NCBI GenBank assembly: GCA_010672785.1
Contig: JAAHFX010000002.1
Location: forward strand, 201,493-265,492
Direction: 5' to 3'
Origin: Sphaerospermopsis sp. SIO1G1
Lineage (GTDB): Bacteria > Cyanobacteriota > Cyanobacteriia > Cyanobacteriales > Nostocaceae
DNA: 64,000 nucleotides
Numbering within the stretch: the stretch's first letter is position 1; each line of letters starts with the position of its first letter. The notes below the pieces were generated by a model that saw nothing but the letters and a program-made list of their open reading frames with translations, did not search any database and was not told where the DNA came from. Position numbers and translations under genes: made by a program. Of this stretch, positions 15,948 to 26,015 are shown piece after piece.

Positions 15948-18506
15948 ATGGAACTAGACAAATTAACTAAATTTAAAGAGTACGGTGAGTTTATCCTCCG
16001 TAGAATTGACTCTGTACCCCAACACCCATCCCAACAAGAAGATTGGGTTCCAACTAGCTTGGATGACTGTTTGATGGGTTTACGAGAGGCTGCACAAAAG
16101 ACAATGGAATTGTCAACTTCTCCTGTAAAAATTGGTGTGATGGGTGAATTTAGTAGTGGTAAAAGTTTACTGCTGGGTAGTTTAATAGGTTATGCCGATG
16201 CCTTGCCAGTAAGTGAAAATCCCACCACAGGAAACGTCACTGCCATTCATATTAAACCACAGGATGACTTTGTTACTACAAAAATAAATAATTTCACGGT
16301 TGAGTATCTATCTCATGAAGGAGTGAATGAGTGTTTACATTTTATGTTAGCAGAGGCAAACCGTCGCGCTGTAGCCGCAGGTTTATCCGTTTTACAAGTT
16401 TCTCAAATCAAAACTGGTAAGGATATTTCCCATTGGTGTGAGGAAGCTTGGAACAGTTCTAATAATTTAGAATTACGCTATATTTTACGAGAGTTAGTGT
16501 TGTTTTTACGGGCTTATCAAGCCTATGGTGAAGCTTTGTGTAGTAAGCATTATCATATTGATGCAGCTACAGCCAAGGAAGGTTTACAATTGATTGAATT
16601 ACCAATGGCGATTCAATCTTTAAAGTTTGCTGATTTACCACCTGCACATATTCGTTTACCAAGTGCGCCACAAGTTCTACAAACTCAATTATTACAAAAT
16701 AGTTTTCCCCTCATTCGTCGAGTTGATATTCAAGTAGAAATATCAAGGGAAATTTGGGATTTAACAGGTGCTGATGAGTTTATATTATTAGATTTCCCCG
16801 GTTTAGGTGCAGCTAATTCTGGGGCTAGAGATACATTTTTGTCTTTACGGGAATTGGCACAGGTACAGACAATTTTGGTTTTATTAAATGGTAAATCACC
16901 AGGTAGCGATCGCGCTAATAAAATATTTACTATGATGCAGCAGCAACGCCCAGGACAAGATTTAAAAGATTTAATTTTGGTGGGTGTGGGCAGATTTGAT
17001 CAACTACCTTTAGATAGTGAAGGTGGCGAAAGAGTTTTAGATGTTTTAATTGAAGATCAACTGGATTCTCAACCTTTACAAACAGAGGTTGTTTTTGAGA
17101 AATTAAAGGTTCTACAAACTATTATTGATGGTGCAGATGCTTTCACAAATCAAAAAGAGAGAATTGTGCTTTTGTCACCCCTGTTAGGTTTAGCAGAATT
17201 ATCGAAACGTTCCACAAGTGTAAAAGCTGGTTCAGAAAAATTCTTAGCGAATTTGGATTATCCTGAATATTTAGATCGTTCTAAGAAACTACAAGAAAAA
17301 TGGGGTAAATTAAGTGAAAAAATCTTAGCTTCTGAACCCCGCAATTCCCTGGGTAGACAATTAGGATATTTTGCTCAAGATGGGGGAGTTAGTAAACTCA
17401 GAGAATTAATTCAAAATCATGTTTCTACTCATGGTTTAAAACAACTATATGAAGATACCAGAAGAGCGGCTGATGGTATTCATCAACAACAAGAACTTTT
17501 AAAAGATATCATTGCTGAAATCCATGAACAAGGTGTGCCAACAGCAGATAGTCCAGATTTTACTGAATTACGTTTAGCTATTGAAAGTTTAGATAAAAAT
17601 TACAGGAACTTTAAAAAAGAATTAGGTAAAGAACCTCTTAAAGATAGAAGAGGAGTAGTCGTTATTGATGTGATCAAAGATGAACTAACCTATAGGATTT
17701 TGAACTGGAATCAATGGACTTTATTATTTAATAAATGTCAAAATGGGACAATTAAATTAGCCGAATCTAAAGGTGCAGCAGGTAGATTATTTGATCGGGG
17801 TAATAGGGTAAATAATTCCATTGCCACTAAGAGCGATGATTTTTATCCAGAGTTTGAAAAAACTGTGGAAGAATTAGAAGAATTTGCCCGCGATCGCATT
17901 CGTCAAGCTGTGATAGATTTATTAAATAGATTAGCCCATCAAGTAGTTGTAGAACGGGATAAAATTCAGGCAATTCTTAATCCTGAGATGGAAGCAATAA
18001 TTGCCAATAAATTTGGGGATGAAGCGGCTGATTTATTTTATAAACTTCTGTTAGGATGTAATCCTAATGAATGGAAAGAGGCAATAATATCGGAAGTTAA
18101 AGAACAAGATAAATCCATCTCTCCAGATATTATGTTTCCCCTAGCCAGAAGAGATGAAAAACACAGTGTCGGACAGATATTTGATTGGTCAACAGAAAAA
18201 GAACAAACTTCATCCCGCCATACAAATCATCAATTATTTGTCCTCAGATTAAGAGATGAAATTATGGCCAGTGCTAGTTTACATCTTGTCCAATATGTAA
18301 GCGAAGTTAACCAACAAGTAAACGCAGAAATAGAGGGAATTTTAGATCAAATAATTCCTAGTTTACAAAATCTATCGAAAAAAGAAGAAATACTCAGATA
18401 TTTTGCTGGGGGAGATTCCACTCCTGAATTAGCAATTCCTACATGGTTAGAAATTCTCTCAGACATTGCAGAAATAACAGAAAATGATATCTATGAGTAT
18501 TTTTAG
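15948..18506 (+). CDS. Large dynamin-like GTPase, possible SrfC-type partner
   Basis: The 852-residue soluble protein has a dynamin-type G domain: P-loop GVMGEFSSGKSLLLGSL (residues 62-78), a switch-I Thr region ENPTTGNVTAI (~90-100), G3 LLDFPGLGAANSG near 280, and a degenerate G4 as VGVGRFDQLP near 345. The G1-G3 spacing is unusually long, with a helical insert. The C-terminal half is coiled-coil rich. No transmembrane segment is seen. Bacterial dynamin-like proteins remodel membranes, but the substrate here is unknown. The next gene, 150 bases downstream, encodes a giant Hsp70/actin-fold protein; the pairing resembles enterobacterial SrfB-SrfC. That link is inference. Confidence 0.75.
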   Translation: MELDKLTKFKEYGEFILRRIDSVPQHPSQQEDWVPTSLDDCLMGLREAAQKTMELSTSPVKIGVMGEFSSGKSLLLGSLIGYADALPVSENPTTGNVTAIHIKPQDDFVTTKINNFTVEYLSHEGVNECLHFMLAEANRRAVAAGLSVLQVSQIKTGKDISHWCEEAWNSSNNLELRYILRELVLFLRAYQAYGEALCSKHYHIDAATAKEGLQLIELPMAIQSLKFADLPPAHIRLPSAPQVLQTQLLQNSFPLIRRVDIQVEISREIWDLTGADEFILLDFPGLGAANSGARDTFLSLRELAQVQTILVLLNGKSPGSDRANKIFTMMQQQRPGQDLKDLILVGVGRFDQLPLDSEGGERVLDVLIEDQLDSQPLQTEVVFEKLKVLQTIIDGADAFTNQKERIVLLSPLLGLAELSKRSTSVKAGSEKFLANLDYPEYLDRSKKLQEKWGKLSEKILASEPRNSLGRQLGYFAQDGGVSKLRELIQNHVSTHGLKQLYEDTRRAADGIHQQQELLKDIIAEIHEQGVPTADSPDFTELRLAIESLDKNYRNFKKELGKEPLKDRRGVVVIDVIKDELTYRILNWNQWTLLFNKCQNGTIKLAESKGAAGRLFDRGNRVNNSIATKSDDFYPEFEKTVEELEEFARDRIRQAVIDLLNRLAHQVVVERDKIQAILNPEMEAIIANKFGDEAADLFYKLLLGCNPNEWKEAIISEVKEQDKSISPDIMFPLARRDEKHSVGQIFDWSTEKEQTSSRHTNHQLFVLRLRDEIMASASLHLVQYVSEVNQQVNAEIEGILDQIIPSLQNLSKKEEILRYFAGGDSTPELAIPTWLEILSDIAEITENDIYEYF

Positions 18507-18543
18507 TTATTAGTGATTAGTTATTAAGCGATTCTACTTACAC

Positions 18544-18625
18544 AGGACTTACGCAAAAATCTCCCAAAACTCTATTCCTCTGCATTCTCTGCGGTTTGAT
18601 CTTCCGTGACTCGTGGGTAAATCCT
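18544..18625. mobile_element. AGGACTTACGCA-type MITE, copy 2
   Basis: It starts AGGACTTACGCAAAAATCTC and ends GTGGGTAAATCCT. The interior CCTCTGCATTCTCTGCGG and TTCCGTGACTCGTG matches the 57482 copy. It lies between the GTPase and SrfB-like genes, inside what is probably one operon. Confidence 0.8.
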
Positions 18626-18656
18626 ATTACAAACTAGCAATTACTAATTAAATCTT

Positions 18657-21600
18657 ATGTCCGTGGAAATTCGCCTTCCACCAAAATATCAACTCAGAGT
18701 TAAAGAAAACCAACGTTTGGATTTACCAGCTATCCAAATTTTCCCAACTCATAGTAATATTCCTTATATTTCTAGGATTACTTGTAGTGTTAAGGGAACA
18801 CCAACAAAACTAGCAGCAGAAATCCAAAAAAGATACAAATACTTTAACTCTGCTACACCACGCAAAATCTCTAACTTATGTCAATTAGGACAATCTGATT
18901 ATCAGTTAGAACAGCCTTTAACAGAAACAATCAATTGTCATTTACAAGTGATTGTTGAGTATTTTGATTCCGATGAGACAGGAAAACCAATATTATCTAT
19001 TCCTAAGAATTTAGGCGTATCCTGTCAACTGTGGTTTGCACCTGATTTTGATACCAATACAACCATAAATAAAACCATGAATCCTTTTGAATTAGATACT
19101 TACCTGAATCAATTAAGTCAACAACTGAGTGAAAAAATCAATGAAAAACCAAAAAAAAGATTTCCCGGTTGGTTTGCCGTAGATTTTGGTACTTCCAATT
19201 CTACAGTGACACTTTTTGATCCCATAGAAGTACCCATCGCTGAAATTTTACCTAGAGAACAGGAATTAAGATTACGTCAGCGATTAACAGAATGGTTGAC
19301 ATCTCCCCCTCAATTAGCTTTACCAGATATTGGAATTAATGAATGGGAAAAGTTCATTGCCAATATTAGTAAAAACTTAGAAATTGAACCAGAAGAATTA
19401 AGTGAAGTTTTTGCAGGTGATAACCAAGAAAAATTTTTAGAAGCAATTCGTCAAATTGAATTATGTCTGGGAAATAGTGATAGATTTCGCCGTGCTGTGA
19501 GTAAAAAACTCTATCAAATTTATCATGAAGTCTTTCGAGTCCCAACTTTAGAATCACAAAATTTAATCCCCGTAGTTTTGGATATTAATAGAAGAGAAAC
19601 AGAAGTTCCTAGTGAAATGGAAGTCTCAGAAATTGAACCATTAAAATTACAAATGGGGAGAGAAGCAAGGGATAATAGAAAGAAGGCGATCGCCCAAGGT
19701 ACAATTACCTCTGTTAAAGATATTATCAGCCGATTCCATCATTCACCTAAACGTTATTTTGGTCAAAATAGAACCTTTTCTGTAGTATTAAATGAACAAG
19801 AACATAAAATCCAAGTTAATCAATTAATTCAAGCAGCATGGGCGCATTTAATTGAACTAACAGAAGACTATCGGCAACGTGCCAAAAAAAGATTTTCAGA
19901 AGGTGATTTATTGACAGGTGTTTTTACTTATCCTACCGTCGCACCACCAGTAGTCAGAAAGGAAATTAAAGCCTTAGTTGAAGAATTAGGCATTGATGAT
20001 GTCCAAACAGCCTATGATGAAGCCGTTTCTGTAGCCATATTTTTCCTATGGCGAGAATTTGGTGGTAACTTAAACATAGGTATTGAATCATTTAAAACTC
20101 GCTGTCGTCAAGACAATAATAAATGGTCACAAAATGTTTTAGTCTTAGATATTGGTGGAGGTACAACAGATTTAGCATTAATTGAATTAACCCTAGAAGA
20201 TAAAACACCATATTTTGCAGATCATGAAGATAGAGGTTTAGGGGGAAGATACTATAAACTTACTCCTAAATTGTTAGGTTCGTCAGGACATCTTCAATTA
20301 GGTGGAGAACTAATTACTCTCAGAATATTCCGACTTTTAAAAGTTGCCATAGCTGATTGTCTCTTAACAGCAATTACCAACGGTGATCTGGAAAGTGATA
20401 AGCTAGAAGACTTAATTAACTCCGAATTAAACGAACGCTTTTTAGAAGATGGTAAATTCCAAAGTGGTAGTTTATTAAAATGTGTGGATAAAGAAAACCC
20501 TGAAGGTGATGTAGCTTTTAAAGATGCTTTAGATACAGCCGAAAAAGTATTACCCACAAGATGGCAGCAAGCACCCCAACGTCTCCAAACATTTTACACT
20601 TTATGGGATTATGCCGAAGCTGCAAAACTAAAATTAGGGCAGAAAATTCCAGGAGATGGTTCATTATTAAACTTCACTTTAGAAGAAAAACAAATTAGTG
20701 AAGTCCTGAATCAAAGTGCTATTAAATCTCAAATCATTATTCCTGATGCGATTTCCGTAAACTTAGATAGTCAGCAATTTGAACGGGCGGCAAAATCAGC
20801 TATTAAAGAAGCCATTGGTATTGCTAAAGGTTTAATGGAAAGCCGTTTAAAAGCAGAAAAACAACAAAAAGTAGACTGGTTAATTCTCTCTGGTAAAACT
20901 TGTAATTTAGATTTAGTGCAAACATATATTTACCAAGAATTTAGTAAGTCTCCTTATTTTGTCTGGAATCCAGAACGGATTACATTTGTGTTAGAATTTA
21001 CTAAATTAGCAACTTCTGCTGGTGCTTGCTATGCAGAAAAATTAAGAAGATTAAGATTTGATCCAGAAGAATCAAAAAACCTCTTACGTAAAGGTGCAAA
21101 CCAATTAGAAATAGATGTAAAAAACCTATTTTACTATTTACCTTGTAACTTTAAACGGAAAACCCAAAGTAATGAATTATTACCTATCTTTAACGCTGGC
21201 CAAGAACTGTATCAATTAGCATCCTGGGAAAGCGTTGCTAAAGTGCGGACATATTGGCAAGGTATCCAGTTAACAAATATCATCTATCGTCAAGACTACG
21301 AAGACGGAGAATTAAGATTATGGGGCAGTTTTGATGGTAAGAATCTAATGGAAAAATTAGGAATGGAAGAAACAGAATTTCTCAGCAAAATTAAAGTCCA
21401 ATTTGAAATAGATCAAACCTTACAATTTAGTATTTTACTATGTCAAGGAAATCCTCATTATCTCATAGATGTATCAGGAATTAATATCAATTCGGCAATA
21501 GCAAATAGCTCAGAAAATCCTGATTTATTTAGAGATGGTAAACTCACATGGAATATTGCTGTAGAACAAAACTATCAAGATTTAAGAGATGGAGATATCG

Positions 21601-22061
21601 CTATTAATGTTTTAGAATCAGCTACCGTTGATCAACCAAATGCTTATCATTTAGTATTTGCCATTGATGACAACAAACATCAACATCTAGAAACATTTCA
21701 CTACATCCAAGATGGAATCAAAGAACCAGGAACAGGATTAATCAGTAAACCTTTACCTCCTTTTCCTCAAAACAACCAACATACATTTTATATCTATCAA
21801 ACTGATCCAGAAACTAATAGTAAAAAATGGATTAGAATTGGTGCATTAACTAAACCAGATATTAGTACAGATTACCCTTGTCAATATCATGTTACTCTTG
21901 ATAACAAAGGTGTATTAAGAATGCACGCAGGAGAAGTAACATATTGGACATCTCATCATCAAGAATGTCTGCAAGAAGAAGGATGTGTTTATCGAGCAGA
22001 ACTAGATTTACAACCTAATGAAATTGATAAAGAACGTGATCCTTTCTGCGGAATACATTAA
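18657..22061 (+). CDS. SrfB-like giant Hsp70/actin-fold ATPase
   Basis: The 1134-residue product has an N-terminal ~165-residue beta-rich region, then a split actin/Hsp70 ATPase: phosphate-1 FAVDFGTSNSTVTLFDP (~172-188), phosphate-2 VLVLDIGGGTTDLALIEL (~495-512) and an adenosine-like LILSGKTCNLDLV (~740). Large helical inserts (~200-480) separate the motifs, and a C-terminal ~300 residues is unlike DnaK, with no substrate-binding domain or EEVD-like end. This layout fits the SrfB family ('virulence factor SrfB'), known in enterobacteria beside a GTPase-like SrfC. The upstream gene is a dynamin-like GTPase. Family assignment is by motif and size only. Confidence 0.7.
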   Translation: MSVEIRLPPKYQLRVKENQRLDLPAIQIFPTHSNIPYISRITCSVKGTPTKLAAEIQKRYKYFNSATPRKISNLCQLGQSDYQLEQPLTETINCHLQVIVEYFDSDETGKPILSIPKNLGVSCQLWFAPDFDTNTTINKTMNPFELDTYLNQLSQQLSEKINEKPKKRFPGWFAVDFGTSNSTVTLFDPIEVPIAEILPREQELRLRQRLTEWLTSPPQLALPDIGINEWEKFIANISKNLEIEPEELSEVFAGDNQEKFLEAIRQIELCLGNSDRFRRAVSKKLYQIYHEVFRVPTLESQNLIPVVLDINRRETEVPSEMEVSEIEPLKLQMGREARDNRKKAIAQGTITSVKDIISRFHHSPKRYFGQNRTFSVVLNEQEHKIQVNQLIQAAWAHLIELTEDYRQRAKKRFSEGDLLTGVFTYPTVAPPVVRKEIKALVEELGIDDVQTAYDEAVSVAIFFLWREFGGNLNIGIESFKTRCRQDNNKWSQNVLVLDIGGGTTDLALIELTLEDKTPYFADHEDRGLGGRYYKLTPKLLGSSGHLQLGGELITLRIFRLLKVAIADCLLTAITNGDLESDKLEDLINSELNERFLEDGKFQSGSLLKCVDKENPEGDVAFKDALDTAEKVLPTRWQQAPQRLQTFYTLWDYAEAAKLKLGQKIPGDGSLLNFTLEEKQISEVLNQSAIKSQIIIPDAISVNLDSQQFERAAKSAIKEAIGIAKGLMESRLKAEKQQKVDWLILSGKTCNLDLVQTYIYQEFSKSPYFVWNPERITFVLEFTKLATSAGACYAEKLRRLRFDPEESKNLLRKGANQLEIDVKNLFYYLPCNFKRKTQSNELLPIFNAGQELYQLASWESVAKVRTYWQGIQLTNIIYRQDYEDGELRLWGSFDGKNLMEKLGMEETEFLSKIKVQFEIDQTLQFSILLCQGNPHYLIDVSGININSAIANSSENPDLFRDGKLTWNIAVEQNYQDLRDGDIAINVLESATVDQPNAYHLVFAIDDNKHQHLETFHYIQDGIKEPGTGLISKPLPPFPQNNQHTFYIYQTDPETNSKKWIRIGALTKPDISTDYPCQYHVTLDNKGVLRMHAGEVTYWTSHHQECLQEEGCVYRAELDLQPNEIDKERDPFCGIH

Positions 22062-22138
22062 TCAGTTATCAGTTATCAGTTGTCAGTTATCAGTTGTCAG
22101 TTATCAGTTGTCAGTTATCAGTTGTCAGTTATCAATTA
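22062..22138. repeat. Heptad repeat CAGTTAT/CAGTTGT
   Basis: About ten alternating TCAGTTATCAGTTGTCAG units begin at the stop codon of the SrfB-like gene. Confidence 0.85.
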
Positions 22139-22146
22139 CCAGTATT

Positions 22147-22251
22147 GTAGGGTGTGTGAAAACGGAGTTCTTAACGCACCATGATCAAGGATTTAGTGCG
22201 TTACGCTATCACTTTAGCGAAGCCATTTCCGAAGGGATTTACACACCCTAC
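22147..22251. mobile_element. GTAGGGTG-ended element, full copy (105 bp)
   Basis: It starts GTAGGGTGTGTGAAAACGGA and ends GGGATTTACACACCCTAC, giving ~11-bp inverted ends, with an internal AACGCACC/GTGCGTTACGC pair. The shorter relative at 15661-15725 is in the opposite orientation. Confidence 0.75.
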
Positions 22252-22445
22252 GTGTCTTTTCAAAAATCAAATATTATCCCTATAGATGGGGAAAAATTAG
22301 TTGAATCTTAAATAAATAATTTAATATTCCCGACTTCTGAATTTTATATTTTGGCAATGAAGTCAGGGATTTGGATTTTCATCTAAATCAGGTTCAATAC
22401 CTAAAGCACAAAGTATTGAAGTCAATCTAGGGTTTTTAATACTTC

Positions 22446-22536
22446 AATACTTACACAAAACCTACTTCAAATACTGTCATTGCGAAGTAAGGAAGTAATC
22501 TCAAACCCTAAATTTTCGTTAAAATGCGTAAGTCCT
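22446..22536. mobile_element. AGGACTTACGCA-type MITE, degenerate copy
   Basis: The right end AAATGCGTAAGTCCT is intact; the left end is eroded (AATACTTACACAAAACC). The interior is not conserved. The remainder of 22252-22567 shows no gene. Confidence 0.4.
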
Positions 22537-22567
22537 AATAACTGCAAAAATTCAACCTTAATTTCTA

Positions 22568-23361
22568 CTAATTATCATTACTTTGCCTCTGAATATCTTG
22601 GCAAATTTTTTGTACAGTTTCTACATTTAGATTCACAGCCTTGGCAATTTGTTCCACTGTTAAATTTAAAGCTAACAACCTGGGAATAGTCTCCAGTTTA
22701 GCTTCTTCTCGTCCTTCTTCTCGTCCTTCTTGATAAACCTTTGTTTGTTTCAAATCACTTAGACTAAACATAGATTCAATCTCCTTGATACTCATTGTGG
22801 GAAACTTATAAACCAAGATAGTTTCAATTAATGGTAATAACTGTTGCTGTGTTTCATTGCTAATTTCTTGCTGAGTTCTGTTAATTAACTCTTGAGCAGT
22901 TTTAATTACTTTATCTTCATCCTCAACAATCAATTTCATTGTAGCAATACCAATGGGTAAAGATGCACTTTCTCCTAGCTCATCCAAATAAATACATCTG
23001 ACACGCTGACTTGTAAAAAATTCCCGGTAATGTTGGGTATCTGCCGTATCTAAACTGCGACTGGGATAGATGAGGCCTGCCAAGGATTTTGGGGTTGATA
23101 TTGCCGCAAGTATAAAAAGACTTCCGAGAATAGACGGTAATATATTTTAGTATCACCTTGGAATTGCACCGCTACAAAGTAAATCGGATTTTGCAGATTT
23201 TGTTTGGGCAGAAAAACCCCATCTATACGAAATGCCGTTTGCTTAACTTCCACAGAGGAGAAATTATAAACCTCCGCAGTTTTCGGTTCGTTGCCAATTA
23301 ATTCAAAAAATACATTAGGAAACTCTTGAAAAAGGCGATAAAATATGCTGTCGGTTTTCAC
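22568..23361 (-). pseudogene. DUF2887 (Rpn/PD-(D/E)XK-type) nuclease gene broken by a frameshift
   Basis: Two overlapping frames together match one protein of the family found intact at 45984-46868. The first (23361-23050) gives MKTDSIFYRLFQEFPNVFFE through YLRQYQPQNPWQA, then runs out of frame. The second (ending 22568) resumes at LIYPSRSLDT. One base appears to be lost near 23083: W-Q-A should lead into L-I-Y-P-S-R-S. The position equivalent to the catalytic Glu (EVQFQ in the intact paralogue) is Ala here (FVAVQFQGD), so activity may have been lost before the frameshift. The C-terminal part keeps the EGREEGREEAK linker and a helix-turn-helix-like end (LTVEQIAKAVNLNVETVQKI). Confidence 0.85.
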
Positions 23362-23404
23362 TAGGGCTAAAAAACTTAAATCTATACTTTGAATATCTTA
23401 CTGC

Positions 23405-23460
23405 TATCAATTCAGTTCTCAGTTCTCAGTTATCAGTAAAAAAGACTGCGGATAACTGAA
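23405..23460. repeat. Short heptad repeat CAGTTCT/GATAACTGA
   Basis: A few TCAGTTCTCAGTTCTCAG units and a GGATAACTGAATTC end. The rest of 23362-24016 is the long dnaK leader: it shows a GGTTT-AACTCCC-AAACC hairpin near 23900 and two GGACTGACT direct repeats, but no CIRCE element. Confidence 0.5.
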
Positions 23461-24016
23461 TTCTTACTTTCATAGCCAATCTGTATTATGTTTGATGAAT
23501 TCTGGGAAGTACACAAAATATTTTTCAAAACCCTTTTTTATTCATATTCTTTGCTTTTACACTGACTCAAAAACCGGTTAGTGTAGTTCACTCTTTCTGA
23601 ACCAACAATTGTAAATTTATGATCCAAAAATCTACTACAAGCCTCATCCTTGAAGACAAAAAAATCCTCGATCCAAAATCATAAATTCAAAATCAAGTGA
23701 CGGCAAATACGACTTAGATATTACGGTTCACCCCAATTCCTCAAAGTATTAATTCTCATACATTAGTCAGAGTAAGAACAGTTCAATCCATGAACCAACT
23801 AAAAACAAACTTTAATATAAACCGTCCCATACTAGGTTCGGAAAACCACCCTTCATGGACTGACTACACAAGTTCAGTATATATATCAGCATCAGCTGGG
23901 GTTTAACTCCCAAACCATGCTGGACTGACTGTTTAATCTCTCTGCATTCAGTTGGTTTAAACAATTAGCCCTTTATAATCCCATTCATTTGTAGTTATAC
24001 GGAATTAAAAGCTAAA

Positions 24017-25936
24017 ATGGCAAAAGTAGTAGGAATTGACTTAGGAACAACAAACTCTTGCGTAGCAGTAATGGAAGGTGGTAAACCCATCGTTATCGCT
24101 AACGCTGAAGGTTTCAGAACTACACCATCAGTAGTGGCATTTGCAAAAAATGGTGATAACCTAGTAGGTCAAATCGCTAAACGTCAAGCGGTAATGAACC
24201 CTGACAACACCTTTTATTCTGTCAAACGTTTCATTGGTCGTCGTAACGATGAAGTTACCACAGAAACCACAGAAGTATCTTACAAAGTTCTCAGCAGTGG
24301 TGGAAACGTAAAATTAGACTCTCCCGGTGCTGGTAAGCAGTTTGCACCAGAAGAAATTTCCGCTAAAGTTCTCCGCAAATTAGTAGAAGACGCTAGTAAA
24401 TATCTGGGTGAAACAGTTACCCAAGCAGTAATTACTGTTCCCGCTTATTTTAACGACTCCCAACGTCAAGCAACCAAAGACGCTGGTAAAATTGCAGGTG
24501 TAGAAGTATTACGGATTATCAACGAACCTACCGCAGCATCTCTCGCTTACGGTTTTGATAAAAAAAGTAATGAAACCATCCTCGTATTTGACCTTGGTGG
24601 TGGTACATTCGACGTATCTGTATTAGAAGTTGGTGACGGTGTATTTGAAGTATTAGCAACATCCGGTGATACCCACCTTGGTGGTGATGACTTTGATAAA
24701 AAAATAGTTGACTACTTAGCAGAACAATTTAAACAAGCTGAAGGTATTGATCTCCGCAAAGATAAACAAGCTTTACAACGTCTGACTGAAGCAGCAGAAA
24801 AAGCTAAAATTGAACTTTCTAGCGTTACCCAAGCGGAAATTAACCTTCCCTTCATTACCGCTACTCAGGATGGTCCAAAACACTTGGATACAACCTTAAC
24901 CCGCGCTCAATTTGAAGAACTTTGCTCAGACTTAATTGATCGTTGTCGTATTCCTGTAGAAAACGCTCTCAAAGATGCGAAGTTGGATAAAAACAGCATT
25001 GATGAAGTTGTTTTAGTGGGTGGTTCTACTCGTATTCCCGCAGTTCAGAAAGTAGTTGAAAAAGTTTTAGGTAAAGAACCTAACCAAAGTGTTAACCCTG
25101 ATGAAGTGGTTGCTGTTGGTGCTGCTATTCAAGCAGGTGTGTTAGCTGGTGATGTCACTGGTATCTTGTTGTTAGACGTAACTCCTCTTTCCTTGGGTGT
25201 AGAAACCTTGGGTGGAGTCATGACCAAAATTATTCCTCGTAACACCACCATTCCTACCAAAAAATCTGAGGTATTCTCTACTGCGGTAGATGGCCAAACC
25301 AATGTGGAAATTCATGTTCTGCAAGGGGAACGGGAATTTGCTAACGATAACAAGAGTTTGGGAACTTTCCGTTTAGATGGTATTCCTCCCGCTCCTCGTG
25401 GTGTACCCCAAATTGAAGTTACCTTTGATATTGACGCTAACGGTATCCTTAACGTCACCGCAAAAGATAAAGGAACTGGTAAGGAACAGTCCATCAGTAT
25501 TACCGGTGCTTCCACCCTAGATAAGTCTGATGTGGAACGCATGGTACAGGAAGCAGAACAAAATGCTTCTAGTGATAAAGAACGTCGTGAGAAAATCGAA
25601 CGTAAAAACCAAGCTGACTCTTTAGCTTACCAAGCTGAAAAACAATTGGAAGAGTTAGGTGATAAAGTTCCTGAAGCTGATAAAACCAAAGTTCAAGATT
25701 TAGTCAAAGACTTGAAAGAAGCGGTAGCGAAGGAAGATGATGAGCAAATTCAAAAGCTCACACCAGAATTACAACAAGCTTTATTCTCAGTAGGTAGCAA
25801 TATCTATCAACAAGCAGGTGGTGAAGGTGCTGCTCCTGGTGCTGAAGCTCCTGGTGATGGTTCTACACCTCCTGGTGGAAGCAGCGGTGGTGATGATGTC
25901 ATTGATGCAGACTTCACTGAAAGTGAAAATAAGTGA
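24017..25936 (+). CDS. dnaK: Chaperone protein DnaK (Hsp70)
   Basis: The 639-residue product begins [20 protein letters not shown] and has every Hsp70 landmark: [20 protein letters not shown], the adenosine motif [18 protein letters not shown], the linker [17 protein letters not shown] near residue 390, the substrate-binding beta domain and a helical lid. The C-terminus is Gly/Pro-rich and ends [14 protein letters not shown]. It folds nascent and stressed proteins with DnaJ and GrpE. Neither cofactor gene is adjacent. Several cyanobacterial DnaK paralogues exist; this is a full-length canonical one. Confidence 0.97.
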   Translation: MAKVVGIDLGTTNSCVAVMEGGKPIVIANAEGFRTTPSVVAFAKNGDNLVGQIAKRQAVMNPDNTFYSVKRFIGRRNDEVTTETTEVSYKVLSSGGNVKLDSPGAGKQFAPEEISAKVLRKLVEDASKYLGETVTQAVITVPAYFNDSQRQATKDAGKIAGVEVLRIINEPTAASLAYGFDKKSNETILVFDLGGGTFDVSVLEVGDGVFEVLATSGDTHLGGDDFDKKIVDYLAEQFKQAEGIDLRKDKQALQRLTEAAEKAKIELSSVTQAEINLPFITATQDGPKHLDTTLTRAQFEELCSDLIDRCRIPVENALKDAKLDKNSIDEVVLVGGSTRIPAVQKVVEKVLGKEPNQSVNPDEVVAVGAAIQAGVLAGDVTGILLLDVTPLSLGVETLGGVMTKIIPRNTTIPTKKSEVFSTAVDGQTNVEIHVLQGEREFANDNKSLGTFRLDGIPPAPRGVPQIEVTFDIDANGILNVTAKDKGTGKEQSISITGASTLDKSDVERMVQEAEQNASSDKERREKIERKNQADSLAYQAEKQLEELGDKVPEADKTKVQDLVKDLKEAVAKEDDEQIQKLTPELQQALFSVGSNIYQQAGGEGAAPGAEAPGDGSTPPGGSSGGDDVIDADFTESENK

Positions 25937-25975
25937 TAGGTGATAGGTGACTGGTGACTGGTGACTGGGTAGTAA
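25934..25975. repeat. Short tandem repeat GTGACTG
   Basis: GATAGGTGATAGGTGACTGGTGACTGGTGACTGGG-type units lie between the convergent dnaK and dusB genes. Confidence 0.6.
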
Positions 25976-26015
25976 TACACTCACCCCCTCTTCCCCTCAC
26001 CCCCTCATCCCAAAC

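Noticed and set aside
18657..22061. DnaK paralogue
   Set aside because: The ATPase motifs are split by large inserts and there is no DnaK linker (DVTPLSLG), substrate-binding domain or lid.
22018..22311. Open frame of 97 codons after the SrfB-like gene
   Set aside because: It is translation of the CAGTTAT heptads and the GTAGGGTG element.
23362..24016. CIRCE operator before dnaK
   Set aside because: No TTAGCACTC-N9-GAGTGCTAA sequence is present in the leader.
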